A stretch of 64,000 nt of DNA from Promerops cafer (lineage: Eukaryota > Chordata > Aves > Passeriformes > Nectariniidae). The stretch is from contig VZSE01008355.1 of assembly GCA_013398275.1 (NCBI GenBank), forward strand, positions 66,698-130,697, given 5' to 3'. The notes beneath the pieces are model-generated. The model was given only the letters and a program-made list of their open reading frames with translations, searched no databases and had not been told where the DNA came from. The position numbers and the translations under genes were made by a program. Shown piece after piece: positions 62,161-64,000 of the stretch (positions within the stretch are counted from its first letter, which is position 1; each line of letters opens with the position of its first letter).

Positions 62161-62233
62161 GGCCGCTGCTGTGCCCGGACACCGCCCGGCTCCGCGGAGC
62201 GCAGCGCTGCCGCTGCCGCCCCGCCCGCCCAGG

Positions 62234-62240
62234 TGAGTCA
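62234..62240. promoter_or_regulatory. AP-1 (TPA response element) consensus TGAGTCA
   Basis: An exact TGAGTCA lies 74 bp upstream of the RIPK4 ATG, inside the CpG-rich promoter. AP-1 is a main regulator of keratinocyte genes and responds to PKC signalling, to which RIPK4 belongs. A 7-mer can occur by chance; position gives it weight. The same bases form a good plus-strand splice donor (CAG|GTGAGT). Confidence 0.45.
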
Positions 62241-62429
62241 GGTGTGCCGGGGGACCGGGCTGCCGTCACTTCCTGGGACGGGCGAGTGGGTGGGTTTTGC
62301 ACAGGTGCCTTTTCTGTCCCGAGACGGAGGAGCGGGGCAGTTCCCGGGTTCCGGCTGCCCCCGGGCCCCGCTGACGTCCGGAGCTCCCCGGCCAGAGCGA
62401 TGGGGCGGGAGGGGAGCGCCGCGCACGCT

Positions 62430-62471
62430 GCTGTGATAAATAGGCTGTGACAAATACGCTGTTAAATAAAG
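62430..62471 (+). repeat. Three tandem copies of a 14-bp unit at the promoter edge
   Basis: The units GCTGTGATAAATAG, GCTGTGACAAATAC and GCTGTTAAATAAAG follow each other exactly. They mark the change from CpG-rich promoter to AT-rich flank. Confidence 0.85.
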
Positions 62472-62784
62472 GAGAGGGAAGCGGCAGCCACCTCATTCCT
62501 GCGTTTTCTTCTTCCCCTGGCGAGGGAACCGCAGCGGGTCCCTGTCCCTCCGTCCCTTGACCGGTGCATCCCGGCCTGGCGTGCGGGACTCCGGCCAGCC
62601 TGCCCCCGGCTGCTGTCTGCCCAGGCAAGCTCTGAAGCAACAATTTTTGGGCTCCGGGAAGCTATTGCCGAGAACTCAGACGTCTCTGGGTTTTAGTTGC
62701 CCGTGGGATTAGAAGCTTTGATGATCCCAGCGCTAGATTGCAGTGCCTGGATCCTTTTGTGGATCTAATTGCAGGGACCACAGG

Positions 62785-63430
62785 ACCCCCAGAATTGTTT
62801 TGTTTGGAAAAAACCTCCAAGATCATCAAGTCCAACCTCTGGCCAATCTCCACCTTGTCAACTAAACCATAGCACTAAGTGCCATATCCAGTTTCTTGAA
62901 CACCTCCAGGGATGGGGACTGCAGCACCTCCCTGGGTAGTCCTCCCAATGCCTGACCACCCTTTCAGTGAAGAAATTCTTCCTGATTCCAACCTAAACCT
63001 CCCCTGGTGCAGCTTGAGGCTGTGGCCTCTCGTCCTGTGCCCTGTTCCCTAGGAACAGAGCCTGACCTTCCCCAGCTGCCCCCTCCTGTCAGGGAGTTGT
63101 AGAGTGAGAAGGTCCCCCCCGAGCCTCCTTTTCTCCAGACTAAACACCCTCAGCTCCCTCAGCCACCCTTCACTGGACTGACTCTCTAGATCCTTCACCA
63201 TCTCCTTTGCTCTTCCCTGAGCACACCTCAATGTCTTTCCTGAATTTAGGGGCCCAAAACCGGACACAGGATTCAAGGTGTGGCCTCAGCAGTGCCCAGC
63301 ACAGAGGGACAACCTCTGCCCTGGTCCTGATGGTCACACTATTCCTGATGCAGGCCAGGTGCCGTTGGCCTTCTTGGCCACCTGGGCACCCTGGGCTCGT
63401 GTCCAGCCGTGACTCAGACCAATGGATACG
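62785..63430 (-). mobile_element. CR1 LINE fragment, about 640 bp, upstream of the RIPK4 promoter
   Basis: The plus strand shows the reverse complement of CR1: CTCCAAGATCATCAAGTCCA, CACCTCCAGGGATGGGGACT, AGTGAAGAAATTCTTCCTGA, GTGGCCTCTCGTCCTGTGCC and TTAGGGGCCCAAAACCGGAC. It lies about 620 bp upstream of the RIPK4 ATG and has the same orientation as the gene. It is 5'-truncated with no usable frame. Confidence 0.92.
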
Positions 63431-64000
63431 GGGTCTCACCCTGTTAGTGAGATGCTGCAGTTGGGAGGAAGGAGCCTGCACCCTTTGGTGTGTAACAGGA
63501 TTGGTGAAGAGGCTGTTCTGACCTGCATCACAACCTTCACACCTATCACAGGTCTGAAGGTTAATAAAGCTCGTCTTTGTTTGTTAATACTGACTATCAG
63601 GCTCGAGGTGATTGTTCTAGGCAGCCACTGTGTGTCATTTAATCTGGCAGGTTGGGTAATAGATAGAGGACAATGTGTTTCAAAGCCAGCATAATAGCAG
63701 TTCTTTGCAAAGCTCCATTTTAAAAAGAGTTTATAGAGACATTTAATTACTTTCAAAAGACACAGGACATGAAGCCTGTTCTCAAGGCTTTATTCCACAT
63801 GGATTTCTTCCTGCTTAATTTACTCTGGATTAAACTAAACAATGGCTTGCTCTGAATGAGAACATCTTTGAATAAATAAATCAGGAATAAGAAATAGCTG
63901 TGTGTAGAGACAAGCCCATAGGTCACCTCTATGACCCAGCAATACACCTCTATCTGGTCTCCTTCTCCTGGATATCATCCTGACCTGTTCCTTGCTTTTA
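63431..64000. other. Intergenic sequence upstream of RIPK4
   Basis: AT-rich and without a supported gene. A minus-strand AATAAA (TTTATT near 63789) could belong to the 3' end of a neighbour, but nothing coding supports this within the window. Confidence 0.6.

Larger units (their letters stand above)
62161..62471 (-). promoter_or_regulatory. RIPK4: RIPK4 5' UTR and proximal promoter in CpG-rich sequence
   Basis: The sequence upstream of the ATG is GC- and CpG-rich to about 62430, then turns AT-rich. The CpG-rich zone also extends through exon 1 into intron 1 to about 61480. No good TATA box is visible at a sensible distance, as expected for a CpG-type promoter. It contains an AP-1 consensus at 62234-62240 and a triple 14-bp repeat at its outer edge. 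The transcription start cannot be placed from sequence alone. Confidence 0.65.

Noticed and set aside
61388..62236. 282-codon open frame on the plus strand across RIPK4 exon 1
   Set aside because: It is antisense to a verified coding exon in CpG-rich DNA where stop codons are rare, is Pro/Ala/Arg-rich, and shows no domain. A second overlapping plus-strand frame is open for the same reason. A good plus-strand splice donor at 62232/62233 is noted, but no transcript is supported.
63785..63800. Possible 3' end of a neighbouring minus-strand gene such as PRDM15
   Set aside because: Only a hexamer supports it. The expected neighbour comes from mammalian synteny, and no exon is visible inside the window.

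Overview
This is a vertebrate nuclear window, almost certainly from a bird and probably a songbird. It holds one multi-exon gene with GT-AG introns, several fragments of the avian CR1 LINE, AT-rich dispersed repeats that look LTR-derived, CpG-rich promoter sequence, and two assembly gaps. I see no bacterial, plasmid or phage content. The long list of possible open frames is mostly chance.

The only gene I can support is RIPK4 (receptor-interacting serine/threonine kinase 4), on the minus strand from the ATG at 62160 to the TAA at 41111. I resolved eight coding exons to the base. All seven introns are GT-AG, the phases agree at every junction, and the exons sum to 2,370 nt, or 789 codons plus stop. 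The human protein is about 784 residues. The product has an N-terminal RIP-type kinase with Lys51, Asp143 and Asp161 all present, a Ser-rich linker, and ten clear ankyrin repeats after a degenerate one. All ankyrin repeats lie in the last exon. The gene looks intact.

Layout: 1-40.1 kb is intergenic DNA downstream of RIPK4, with repeats and no convincing gene. 40.14-41.11 kb is the probable 3' UTR. 41.1-47.1 kb holds exons 8 to 3 with short introns. 47.1-54.4 kb is intron 2, 54.4-54.7 kb is exon 2, and 54.7-62.0 kb is intron 1, with a gap in a purine tract and a second CpG-rich block. 62.0-62.5 kb is exon 1 and the CpG-rich promoter. 62.8-63.4 kb is an antisense CR1, and the rest is intergenic.

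I did not find an undescribed molecular system. The best leads are regulatory or evolutionary: the polypyrimidine tract of the exon 8 splice acceptor appears to be built from an antisense CR1; intron 4 holds a near-perfect p53/p63-family response element in a gene known as a p63 target; an AP-1 site lies 74 bp upstream of the start codon; and the kinase activation segment carries a Cys where human RIPK4 has Phe.
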